Source: Schoenoplectus triqueter
Taxonomy: Eukaryota; Streptophyta; Magnoliopsida; Poales; Cyperaceae
NCBI GenBank assembly: GCA_964058805.1
Contig: CAXKVV010000666.1
Location: 1-36,726, forward strand
DNA: 36,726 nt
Direction: 5' to 3'
In this document: one piece after another, positions 21,272 to 32,700 of the stretch
Layout of the letters: each line of letters begins with the position of its first letter
How positions within the stretch are numbered: the first letter of the stretch is position 1
Position numbers and translations under genes: made by a program
Notes under the pieces: model-generated
Databases searched by the model: none
What the model saw: the letters and a program-made list of their open reading frames with translations, nothing else
What the model was told of the DNA's origin: nothing

Positions 21272-21517
21272 GTGGATTGCTGTGAAAGTACTCGTTGGGT
21301 TCATAAGCATAAGCATAATTCGTTCTCTTCCATGAGAAAATTCTCCCCCAATTATATGGAAGAAGGTCATTTAAATGAGGATCCATTTTCTGGCTTCAGA
21401 ATTCAGTTCATTAAGTCCACTGGTAAACACACAATCAAACATAGCACATTTGTTCGGGATGGGGTTTCTACTACATGTTTACTCATTCCCTTGTCGGAGA
21501 GGACCGTAGAGGAATGA
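21272..21517 (+). other. Unidentified open frame, composition like coding DNA
   Basis: An 81-codon frame without ATG at its start (first ATG at codon 21, ATGAGAAAATTCTCCCCC). Composition is more balanced than its neighbours and no splice partners were found. The peptide (NSFSSMRKFSPNYMEEG...) is not recognised. It may be a fragment inserted from elsewhere in the genome, an orphan exon or chance. Confidence 0.15.
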
Positions 21518-22731
21518 CGATTCTAAAAAAAATTAAACAATAATTTTACAAGTAGGGGAATGATTAACAAGAGATGCAAAGATGATTTCTTTTTCTGATT
21601 TTATCTCAAGGGTACTATAGTCAGTTCATTCTTTATTCGGTATTTATAATAGTATCAAGGATTAATTAATAAGTAAGTTGGTTTAGATATGGGCATATAA
21701 CTAATTTAAAGAATACGATGGGCAAATATCTAAATCATGATTTTTTTTATGGGTATATCAATATTTTTCTCTTTAATAAATCGTCTGAAAGCAAATAAAT
21801 TTATTCTGTACTTTTGCATATTGGTCCCGTTAAAATTTATTAATTACCAAATATAACATTATAAATGATTGCATTTTTTATATGCATATTGGTTCGTTAA
21901 AATACTAAAACAAATTAAATATGTCTTCAAAGTGTCCATCTAGTCTTTACAAGTATTATTATTATTTTCAGTTATTTCTTTACCGAATGCGAAAATTATA
22001 AAAAAAATATATATAAAGTGTGTTTATTATACATAAGCAATGATCTTTTTTTTCCTTATATCTTTTCTCCATTCCAGGTACTAACTCTAGCATTATATGA
22101 AAACTGAATAATCATAGGGAAATTACAATCCTTAACAGACTTGCACATTTGTTTACTTCATATTTTATTTCTTGTGAGAGGAATATGTAATATACCTTGC
22201 CCATTTCAAAATAGTCGACGCGAACCCAGGAGGATAAGAGATATAAGAAATGCTTCACAGCTTCAGCTCCATTATTTTATTATATTTTATTTGCAATTTG
22301 TGTGTGTACTAGAAAACTTCCTCCTCAAATAAAATTAATTAGATAAGTACTGTAGTTAACAACGTCCAATGCCTTATTTTGTCTATATCTCTTTCTTTCT
22401 TTCTTTTTTTATAATTCAAACAATCATCAATCCTGAAATGGGCGGAGGGATGGAGGAAAGCACCTCGAATGTTTCTCAAAGTATTATTAATTATATGATT
22501 TTTAAGTTTTAGTAATATATATATTGAACCCTTATTATAATTATATATTGATTATTGAATTATTAATTATATGTTGGTTGTTAAGTTATTATTTTAATAA
22601 GTTCTAAATTGATAAGATAAAATATTATAATTTTTCGTTCATAATGACGTTAATTATTCCAACTTCTTTTATTTTCTGACAAATTTACAAATCTCTTCAT
22701 TAATTTTTTTTAAAAGTTCTTATTTGATATA
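21518..22731. other. AT-rich intergenic sequence
   Basis: Only a (CTTT)n-like tract near 22388-22406 and repeated TTATTAATTATATG(A/T)T words at about 22485, 22557 and 22600 were seen. No gene was recognised. Confidence 0.5.
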
Positions 22732-23200
22732 TCTATACTATTATATAAAGCATCTAAGAATTGGAGGGTCCATTTTTTTCATGGTAATTTTTTATTATTC
22801 CCATTTTATCCCTCAATTAGACGGCTAATATTTATTTTTGGTTGATCGAACGTATGTGATCGCGTCCATTGATCCCCTCTTTCTCTCCATTTCTTTCCCT
22901 TAAATTCTATTATTTCCATAATATTATTTTTTTATTTAGAAACCTTGTGCATATTTGGTAAGAAATTAATGATGATAATATATGTTAGAATAATTTACTT
23001 TTTTTGCCATAAAAATCATGAATCATTAACTCATATTGTGCAAAAATCTCATCCAAGATTAAATATAGTCTTTATTATAGGTTTTCTCTATAATTTGGTG
23101 AATTTATAATTTAATATTAGATAAATGTGATTTTTTTTATTTTATAATGTTTTAATGTTTAAATAAAAGAGTATGCTGCAACGCGCGGGTATATAGCTAG
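22732..23200 (+). mobile_element. Non-autonomous Helitron with intact TC...CTAG ends
   Basis: The element starts TCTATACTATTATATAAAGC, ends GCGGGTATATAGCTAG, and lies between an A (22731) and a T (23201), the standard Helitron insertion site without target duplication. The GCAACGCGCGGG stretch before the end is the usual GC-rich subterminal region. At 469 bp it encodes no Rep/helicase. A degenerate copy lies inverted at 3044-3500. Confidence 0.8.
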
Positions 23201-23674
23201 TTTAATTTAATCCTTATTTTTAGAATTAAGTTGAATTACTGTTAGGTTTTTTAAAACATAATTTTATGTTCGAACTAAAATTTTCTTAAAAATTTATCAA
23301 GTTATCAATATCTTTCGTCTACCAATACACTTGCTAATTAATTATATATTTTATAATATTTAAACTTAATTAGCAATATCTAAATCATAAAGTTAGTGAC
23401 ACGCAATCATATTGATTGGACTTTTAAGTTTAATGCAATTACAATAATAATTAGCATGCTATAAAAAATTGTCATGAAATCTTGATTTTTTTTATTGCAA
23501 TCCATGGCACCACACCAAATTATATAAAACATGAAAATTTTAAATAAATTATTATAATTATAAAATAAAACAAAAAAAATATTGATAATATTCTCATTAT
23601 TTCTAATAATGAATATTCAATTTAAAATTGTATTTTATTTTATTTTTATATTATTTTTTTCTAACGATCTTAGC
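23201..23674. other. AT-rich intergenic sequence
   Basis: No recognised feature. ATCTTAGC at 23667-23674 is the left target duplication of the hAT element that follows. Confidence 0.5.
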
Positions 23675-23999
23675 TTGGGGTGTCAATGGATCAAGTCATA
23701 CTATTTTATTATTTTTTACCCAACCCGATTAAATTTGGATCAAAAAATCTTGATCCATACCCGACCTGACGGATCACGAAAATCTAATTAGTGTATATTT
23801 AAACTTTAATTAGTACTAAAATACAAAATTACTTAAAAAAAACATAATTAATTGGGTCGGGTTAACCTGAACCCGACCCGACCCGATTCGGATAAAAAAA
23901 TTCATATCCAACCCATTTATTTTCGGATCATATCAGATAAAATTGAATTCGAATCAGATCGAGTTAACCATCAGATCGGGTCAATATTTCACACCCCTA
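23675..23999. mobile_element. Non-autonomous hAT element with 8-bp target duplication
   Basis: The ends TTGGGGTGTCA and TGTGAAA...-type (right end ACACCCCTA) form short inverted repeats. ATCTTAGC lies immediately outside both (23667-23674 and 24000-24007). The interior is AT-rich with a CCCGACCCGACCCGAT run (about 23872-23887), as in the element at 761-1052. No transposase. Confidence 0.8.
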
Positions 24000-24373
24000 A
24001 TCTTAGCCCTCTATTCAGAAATCCTGCCATTGTCCTCTTGACGAGAGACGGAATACTGTGTTTGAATTAAAAAAACGCTTGATAGATTAGAATCACACGC
24101 ATTGCTCCTTTTTTTTTATCATAATTTGTTGGTTAAAATATTGTTGAAGGATTAGAAAACTCAATAATCCCTCCATCTAAATTTGGAATATTCCATCTTA
24201 GTGGAATATGCCACTTTAGAAAAAAAATTATTTGACCAAAAGAAAAAAAATGCGACAGCTGATATTTGCGACCTTATTGTGCATTCCCAGAAAAATACGT
24301 ATACACGAATTGTCCAAAACACAGACTTTATGTGGCAACCAGCCATAATATATATACATAGAGAGAGAGAGTC

Positions 24374-24763
24374 CAACTATGCTGTTTTGTAAAGTCCAGA
24401 GATGTTGTGTACTTTGCATTTTATTTTTAATTTCAAATCAGAAATAATCGATTCGAACCGTTCAATATAATCTTCATATATAAATCTATTAGTAAACCAA
24501 ATTTTATATTTTTTAGATTTTTTGCTATTTTTTCTGATGTGAAGAAAAATGACTTGATATGAGAATTCTGGTTCATCCAAAAATGATGGTTTTCCCCTAT
24601 AAAAAAATAGCAAATAAATTCCAAAAAATATAAAGTTTAGTTTACTAATGGATTTTGATATGGAGATTACATTGAGCGGTTTGAATCGATCATTTTTGAC
24701 TTAAAATTAAAAATAGAGCGCAAAACACACAACGCTTTTGTACTTTGTAAAATACCATAACCT
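24374..24763. mobile_element. Palindromic element H beside (TA)/(GA) microsatellites
   Basis: The left half (CTGTTTTGTAAAGTCC, ATCGATTCGAACCGTTCAAT, ATAAATCTATTAGTAAACCA) is mirrored in the right half (GAGCGGTTTGAATCGAT, TTAGTTTACTAATGGATTT, TACTTTGTAAAATACCAT). It is preceded by TATATATACATAGAGAGAGA and followed by TATATATATA. It is related to the element at 25574-25971 (shared ACCGTT(A/C)AATAT(A/G)ATCTTCATAT) and has no coding capacity. Confidence 0.68.
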
Positions 24764-25138
24764 AATTATATATATATACACACTGAATGAAAAAATTTAT
24801 TGGCAACCACTTGTAATATGTTTGTACAAATAGAAATGACCGAGGGAGGGAAACAAATAGACATGGAATACGGGGCACAACCCGTTGGGGTGCACAGAGT
24901 AGGCGGTGCGAACAATTAATTAATAAAGAATAGTAGTATAGTACAACGACATCCGAACCATACTTAATTAAGGAGGTCAATACACAAGCGTATGGTTGAT
25001 TAAATTTTTTTGTAAGACTAGTGAAAACTGGATTATAAGATATGAACGTATAAAAGACAAATAATCAAACACAGTTTTTTTTTGTGTATCCTTTTGAGTA
25101 GTTGGGCTTAAATTGCTTTGCTTTTGCTTATATATATA
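24764..25138. other. Intergenic sequence between palindromic elements
   Basis: Ends in a TATATATA tract at 25130-25137. No gene or repeat was recognised in the less AT-rich central part (24830-24960). Confidence 0.4.
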
Positions 25139-25544
25139 GAGTAAAAATACTCTAAGCTCTAACTCACAGAGGTCTTCCGTCAGATTAACTCAAAAAGTAT
25201 ATTAAATAATTTGTAAATTTTAATTTATAATACTCATTAAAATTTTTATATGAAAACATCGTGAGATGCAAAAATTTAAATTGTTTTGAGTTTTTTAAGT
25301 CATGGTTTTTAATTTTTAAAAATCAGCTCTAAAAATAATAATAAAAAATTAATGTTTGAACATCACTTTGAGAAATAAAAAATGGTGACTTAAAAAACTC
25401 AAAACAGTCCAAATTTTTGTATCCCACAAGATCATATAAATAATTTAATGAGCATTATAAATTAAATTTGAAAATAATTTGATATATTTTTTAGTTAAAT
25501 TCACGCAAGTTCTCTATGAGCTTAAGCTCATGGTATCTTTACTC
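25139..25544. mobile_element. Palindromic microsatellite-flanked element, copy D
   Basis: The element starts GAGTAAAAATACTCTAAGCT after TATATATA and ends TATCTTTACTC, followed by TCTCTCTATATATATATAGA. Halves are complementary throughout (CACAGAGGTCTTCCGTCAG and the right-hand CACGCAAGTTCTCTATGAG; AAATTTTTATATGAAAACAT; ATGCAAAAATTTAAATTGTT). Same family as 9840-10250. Confidence 0.72.
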
Positions 25545-25573
25545 TCTCTCTATATATATATAGAGAGAGAGAG

Positions 25574-25971
25574 ATAGGTGTGTTAATGTGCTTTATAAAT
25601 CATAAAATATTTCGTACTTCACGTTTATATCTCATGTTTTAAAATTCAAATGGATGATCCAAACCGTTAAATATGATCTTCATATTAAAATCTCCTTGGT
25701 GATCAAATTTTATATTTTTTGGAAATTTTTTACTATTTTTTTGAAGGGTTACAAAATTCATTGATCTGATGTCTTCTGAACCATTCAATATCAACGATTT
25801 TCTATCCCTTTAAATAAATAGCAAAAATTCTAAAAAATATAAAATTTGATCACCAAAGAGATTTTTATATAAAGATCATATTTAACGGTTTGAATTGTCC
25901 ATTTAAATTTTGAAACATGAGAAATAAGTGTGAAGTATTTTATATTTTATAAAGCACATTAGCACATCTAT
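25574..25971. mobile_element. Palindromic element F beside (TA)n(GA)n
   Basis: The left arm ATAGGTGTGTTAATGTGCTT returns as AAAGCACATTAGCACATCTA. The inner arms ATGATCTTCATATTAAAATC and AAATTTTATATTTTTTGG are also mirrored on the right. Immediately upstream is TATATATATATAGAGAGAGA, which separates it from copy D. Shares inner words with element H. Confidence 0.7.
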
Positions 25972-25977
25972 GGTTTT

Positions 25978-26374
25978 ATTGTGAAAACGTTTGCATTTCA
26001 GCTGATATTCAAACACATCAAAAACTATATTTTAAAATTTCAAATTTTTTAATTTATGGTTTTCATTAAAAATTTTATATGAAAACCTTGCGAGATACAA
26101 AAATTTCGAGTGTTTTGAGTTTTTTAAGCCACACTTTTAAATTTTTGAAAAAAAAATAGTTCTAAAAATAATAATAAAATATTTAATATTTGTGTTATTT
26201 TTTCAAAAATTCAAAAAAGTGACTTAAAAAATTTGAAATACTCTAAATTTTTGTATCCTACAAGGTTTTCATATGAAAAATTTAATAAAAATCATAAATT
26301 AAAATTTTTGAGATTTTAAAAAATATTTTTTGGTGTGTTTGCATATCGGTTGAAATGCAAACGTTTTCACAATA
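25978..26374. mobile_element. Palindromic element G adjoining element F
   Basis: The left arm ATTGTGAAAACGTTTGCATT is exactly complemented on the right near 26355-26373. The next block, CAAACACATCAAAAA, matches TTTTTTGGTGTGTTTG in reverse, and AAAATTTTATATGAAAACCT is mirrored near 26265. It begins about six bases after element F, with no TA tract between, and is followed by TATATATATATA at 26379-26390. Confidence 0.7.
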
Positions 26375-26666
26375 GTTTATATATATATATATTAATATTT
26401 TTAACTTCCCTGTTCTTTTTCATAGTACAGCAGAATTTGTCTATGAACAAATGTGTTAGTTTCCCAACGACCACAATTTTTAATAAATATATTGCAAGAA
26501 ATAGTGGAATTCCATATCTTTTACATTAATTGGAAGAAAATTTTCATTTGTATCCTAAAAAAGAAATGTGCATAGTCATGTGAAAATCCAAGAAAGTCAA
26601 ACAAATAGAAAAATCATATCTTTGTAGACCCATCGCCCTTAAGGTAAGCAAATCCCATTCTAATCA

Positions 26667-26673
26667 TATATAG
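26667..26673 (+). promoter_or_regulatory. Candidate TATA box for the USP-domain gene
   Basis: TATATAG lies 61 bases before the start codon, which would imply initiation about 30 bases from the ATG and a very short leader. Good sequence, but TA-rich surroundings reduce its weight. Confidence 0.3.
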
Positions 26674-26727
26674 GAACTCCACTGTTCCTTTTTCCACTGC
26701 TTCAAAATCATCTCCAATTGATAACAA

Positions 26728-29700
26728 ATGGAAGAGCAGCATGAAGCCGCCTATGATCACAAAACCGGTGCCAGTTCCAGTGCTGATCAAATTGCAAGCA
26801 CTGACATAGTTGTTAAAGAAGAACACGACGAGGACATAACTGCACGTCCAATATCTGAAATCGAAGAGCACAATCAGATGAAGGCAAACATGCAGATAGC
26901 GCGCGGAAAGAATGAAGTGACGGAGATAGAGGAGATTCGTGATTCTGATGGGTTCATACAATCAACTCAGATATCTAGTGAAGGGGATGGAGATGACGTG
27001 TATGTGGCAGTTGGAGAGAGTAAATCGAGCTTCAATGCGCTGTCGTGGGCACTGAAGAATGCGGTCAAGCCGGGAAGCTGGGTGTATCTCATTCATGTCT
27101 TTCCTGAGGTGCATGAGATCCCCACTCTATGTAAGTCTCATTCTAATAACCTTTCAAGTTTCATTTGGATTTAAATTTTCTATCCGAGCTTATTTTTTAG
27201 AAGAGCAGTTGGTTCTAGTATTTTGACTTGTACATTCAATGATATGATTGAATCTATGTTTCAGCTAGATATGTTATCTTTTTCTAAACATGAACTACAC
27301 AATATATAGTTTGTTATGTCTTAATTTACCTATCATTATATAAATATTTATCATCTCAAGTCAATTGAATGTAAAAGAACATATTAGTTATACAATCAAT
27401 CCGTATTTCCATGTTTCTATAAAAGAGTAATTTTGCAATTGGCTTTGAAAAATCTAGCAATGTGAAAATTTTCACATTCTTGTGGAAATTAATTAGTTGC
27501 AAAAACCTTTGAATTTGTGGGACGTTGTTGGAAATAGTTGATGATGATTTTTTTTATTAGGAAAAATTGATATTGTTTTATTATAAGTTAAGGCATATAT
27601 ATATAGCCTTGTGTCTAACGGGAAAAATGGAATTATAACGGTACAACACTGTGTCAACGGTTAGTTGTCTAAAAAATAAAAGAAAGGGTTGAGGAGTCTT
27701 TGTCTCCTAATTATTAATTAATAAGGAGATTAGAAGTTCTCCTAATTAGCCGACGATGAGAATAATCCCAACGGATTTGAAACTAATTTTCTAATTACAT
27801 CCCTATTTTTTAATTATTATTTTCAACACTCCCCCTCAAGTTGGGGAAGAGGTATAGATGTCGATCATCCCCAACTTACAAGAATTTCTTTCGAAAACTC
27901 CCAGATCCAATCCTTTCATGAACATATCGATCAATTGATCTCCGCTCTTGACATACGGAGTCTCAATTTCCTTTGATTGGACTTTTTTTTCGAATAAAGT
28001 GATAATCCACCTTGATATATTTTGTTCGCTCGTGAAAGACGGGATTCAATGCGATATGTCTTGCCACTTGATTGTCGCAAAACATTTTCATTGGACCTCG
28101 TATTTTGATTCCAATATTCGTGAGGAGTTGTTTGACCCAAATTAATTCACTCGCGGTCGATGCAATAGCTCAGTATTCCGCTTCGACACTCGATCGAGCC
28201 ACAATTTTTGTTTCTTGATCTTCCATATGGCTAGATTTCCGCCTACAAATATGCAAAAGCCGGTTATCAATTTTTGATCAAAGCTTCCAGCCCAATCTGC
28301 ATCAGAATAACCATATATTTCATTAGAGTTATTATTTTTTATCCAAATTCTCTTTCCGGACGTGCCTTTTAAATACCTTAGATACCTATCTATAGAATTT
28401 AAATGAGTTGTTCGAGGTGTATGCATAAACTTACTAATTTGACTTATTGAGAATGAGATATCCGGTCTCATTATCATTAGGTAAATTAATTTCCTAACAG
28501 GTCATTGAAAATGATTTATATCTTCTAAAGGTTCACCCTCTTCCGTTCTTAATTTGTACTATTGATCGGTGTAGAGACCGGTTTGCACCCTAGCTTTTTG
28601 GTTTCTCTTAATAAATTAAGTGCATATTTTCTTTGTGAAATAAATAATTCTTTGGACGAATGAGCAATTTTAATTCCTAAAAAATATTTTAAGAGACCTA
28701 AGTCCTTGATATCAATTTTTTTTCTTTAATTATATTTTTACCCTCTTAATTTCTTCTAAATTATTTCCCATAATTATTATATTATCAAAATATACTAAAA
28801 TAATAATAATATAATTCTCACCCCTTTTTAAAAATAATGAGTGATCATCATTACTAACTTTAAAATTACAAGAAATTAAGTAAGAGCTTAATTTTCTATA
28901 CCATGTCTGAAGCGATTGCTTTAATCTATAAATTGACTTATTTAACTTACACACGATAGTAGCATCACCTTTTTTATTGTGCCCCGGTGGAAGTAGCATA
29001 TAGACTTCTTCATCTAAATTTCTTTGTAAAAATATATTTTTCACATCCAATTGATATAGGATCCAATTATGGTTTACCGCTATTGAAAAAAAAATCCTAA
29101 CGGTATTCATTTTAACTACAAGCGTAAATGTTTCTTGATAATTTATCTCATGAGTTTGAGTATACCCCTTTGCTACTAGCCTCGCTTTATACCTTTTGAT
29201 GGTTCCATCACTATTGTATTTGAGTTTATATAGACATTTACACCCTACTACTTTCTTTCCCTTTAGTAATTGAACAATCTCCCAAGTTATATTTTTTTCT
29301 AAGGCGTCAAGTTCCTCTTTCATATTTTTACACCATACCGGTTGGTTTATTACTTCCTTAAAATTACTTAGTTCTTTTTTAATTGAAATTGAGATTAGAA
29401 GAGCTTTATATTGAGGTGCAATATTGTCATAAGTAATAAATTTTTTTATGGGGTAACATACCTTGTAGGTTACGAAGTCTCATAACCTACTTGAAGCTCG
29501 GGGCACTCGAGTTGATCTTCGTAATGGTGCCTCTATAATATTTTTTTCGTTCTCCTCTTGTTCTTGGGAGACTTCACTTTCCTCCTCTTGCATTTGGGTT
29601 ACCTCCCTAATTTCATACTCACCCTCACTTACTACTTCAGTTTCATTATCTTTCGAACAATTAATTTGAGGATAAATAAAAATATTTGATGAATCAAGTT

Positions 29701-32700
29701 CATTAACCTCCTTTTCACTTTATTTAAAATAAGATTCATTTTCTTGAAATGTTACATCCCTTGAGATATAAATTTTATGATTTATTGGATCATAACATTT
29801 ATATCTTTTTTTAAGTAGAATATCCCAAAAAATTGTCTTAATTGAAGTGCAATCCAATTTGTATCGCTTATTATTATGTGCATATCATGTGCATTCAAAT
29901 ATTTTCAAGTGATCAATTATATTTTTTCTCTTGTCTTATAATTGAGAATTTTACTTAGCAATCTATTAATTAAATAAATAGCGGTTAATATGGCATCTGA
30001 CCAATATTATTTTGGAATATTGCTTTGAAATAAAAGAACCTGAGTTACTTCAAGTAAATGCTTATTTTTTCTTTTTGAAATATCATTTTGTTGCGGTGTG
30101 TAAACACACGTAGTTTGATGTAAATTTCCCTTTTGTTTTAAAAAATTAGAAAAAATTTCATTCACGAACTCTGTTCCATTATCTATTCTAAATATTTTAA
30201 TTTTAAAACCGAATTGATTCTCTATGAAATTATAAAAAATATTGAAAAAAAAGAAAAAATCTCACTTTTGTTCTTCATTAAGTATAACAATGTAAATTTA
30301 GTGAAATCATCTATAAAAATAATAAAGTACTTGTATCCATTATATGAGTCAACAAGGGTAAGGCCCTATACATCTGAATGAACGAGTTCAAAAAGTTAAT
30401 TACTAGTATAATTTGATAATTTAAACAGTAATCTAGTATGTTTTCCTAGATTATAAATTTCATAACTACTATAATCTAATTAAAAAGATATTTCAAAATT
30501 CTATCGGAAGGATGCTCTATTTTTTTTGTGCCAAAGCTTGCCTAGTTATTCATCATTTTTAACATTAAAATTATATTTTCTTTCTCCCAAGCTATAAAGT
30601 TCATTTTGCAAATAACTTTCATCAATCACTCTCTTGGTTATCCACTCCTGAAAAATCACATTTCTAGAGGAAAATAAAATTTAACAATTTAATTCATTAG
30701 TGATTTTACTAATGGATATCAAGTTGGATGTATAATTTCTTACATGCAAGATATTTTGAATGTTTTTTGAAAAGAAATTAATTGAACTACTTCCTAATAT
30801 TTTCATTTTATCACCATTAGTAACAACTATAAATTGCTTCCCCTCATAGCATTTATAATTATTCAATAGATTTTTATCACCCGTCGTATGATCAATTGCA
30901 CCCGAATCTAGCACCCAATTAGTATTTAAAAAATTAGTAGCTAAATTGGAGGCAATACCATTGGATTGTTGAGTATTTGCTTGAAGCATCACAGAGAGCT
31001 GCTGGATCATCTGCCTCATTTGATCCAGATTCGGTTCGGCGACTAATTTAAATGACTCTGGCTCATGTTTGGTCTCATACGTCGAGCCCATTTGTGCTGA
31101 GTACTCTCTTTTCTCTTCTATCTGGTGATTTTCACGATACTCTCCATTCTTCTCCCCCTGTTAGCGATTTTCGCCCTTGAAACCACCCTTGTAGCCACCC
31201 TTTGGTCGGAGATTTGGATGAAGACACCAGCATTCCTCTTTACGATAGTCTTTCTTCTTACAAAACTCACACCGGTTAGAGTTTACTTGGTCTCCTCGAA
31301 TATCTGATCTAGGGTTAGGGTACAGCCTTATTACTGTCATGGCTTTGGCCTCTGGGTCACCACTCGACTGTGAGCCCATGACAACTCTCCTAGTCTCTTC
31401 TCCTTCTACTCAACCCATGACATCATCTACTGAGGGAAGTTCTGGTAGGAGAAGGATTTGAGAACGGACAGACTCGTAGCTTGAGTCTAGACTGGCTAAG
31501 AAGCGAAATGTTTCATCTTGCTCTTTTCGCTTACTAATTTCTTCAGGATCTAAAGTGGGGGGTCAGTACAATTTCGAAATAGATTAGTTTGGTTGTTGCT
31601 TGATTTGTTGGAGCTCTTGTTGTAGCCGGTATACATGTGAATGGTTCTTCCTTTTGTCATATAATTTCTTGGTTTTCTCCTATATTTGCCTATTTGTATC
31701 TTGATAAGTTATGATTTTGATGATATGAGGATCCATAGTTGCTAAAAGCCAGCCTGCAACCTTGTCATCATTCTTTTTTCAGTCTTTGAGTGCTTTGTTC
31801 TCTTCTTCTGTGAGAGCCCCAGCGCTTCTTGGTATTGGTTTGATTATCTCATCATTTATATACTCTAATTTATCTCTGCCAACTAGCCCAAATGAGACTT
31901 ACCTAGTCCACATTATAATTTTTGCCATCAAGGAGCACTGAGGTCAATCTTTCGACTATTTAATTTGATATTTTTTTGATTCTGGTATCTGGTTTTTTGG
32001 TACTGACGGTTGGTTTTATGGTATTTGGCAGTTAAATTTTTGAATGTGTTTGATGAGGTTTTCTCTGATCTTGATAAGAACGGATATTACTTGGCTGCCC
32101 TTTTTTCTCTCTAAACATTGATAAGAACATATACTAGCTGGCTTTGTGACACTTTGCTGGTATAGGTACAAGGCTCCTCATTGTTCTGTGGATGTTGTCT
32201 TGTATCAGTCACTGGTACAGCTATGGTTGTGTCTTTATGACTGTTGCTAAGTTTTCTGGTATTGTTACCAGTTGAGGTTTCTGGTATTCCTATGCTAGAT
32301 TTGTTGTTGCATGCGATGTTGTGATTTGTTATTATTGGATTGTTATCATTTGTTGGTTTGTTGCTCTTGGTTGTGTAGGCGCTCCTGGTTGTTACCAGTT
32401 GAGTGACTATCAGCTCTTGATCATTGGTGCTTCTAGTTCTTACCAGTAGTTGCAGGCTCTGTTTGCCCTTTACTGTTGTGGAATTTTTGAGTTAGGTTAT
32501 GAAACCATACTCTGATACCATGTTGGAAATAATTGATGATGATTTTTCTTATTGGAAAAAACTGATACCGTTTTATTATAAGTTAAGGCTTATATAGCCT
32601 TGTGCCTAATGAAAAAAATGAGATTGTAATGGTACAAACACTGTACCAACGGTTAGTTGCCTAAAATATAAAAGAAAGGATTGAGATATTTTTATCTCCT

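Noticed and set aside
24161..24624. Several short frames around the palindromic element H
   Set aside because: They lie within or across the palindrome and its microsatellite flanks and read on both strands; no protein resemblance.
31125..31307. Plus-strand frame inside the copia gag/protease region
   Set aside because: Antisense shadow of the retrotransposon's gag zinc-knuckle region.
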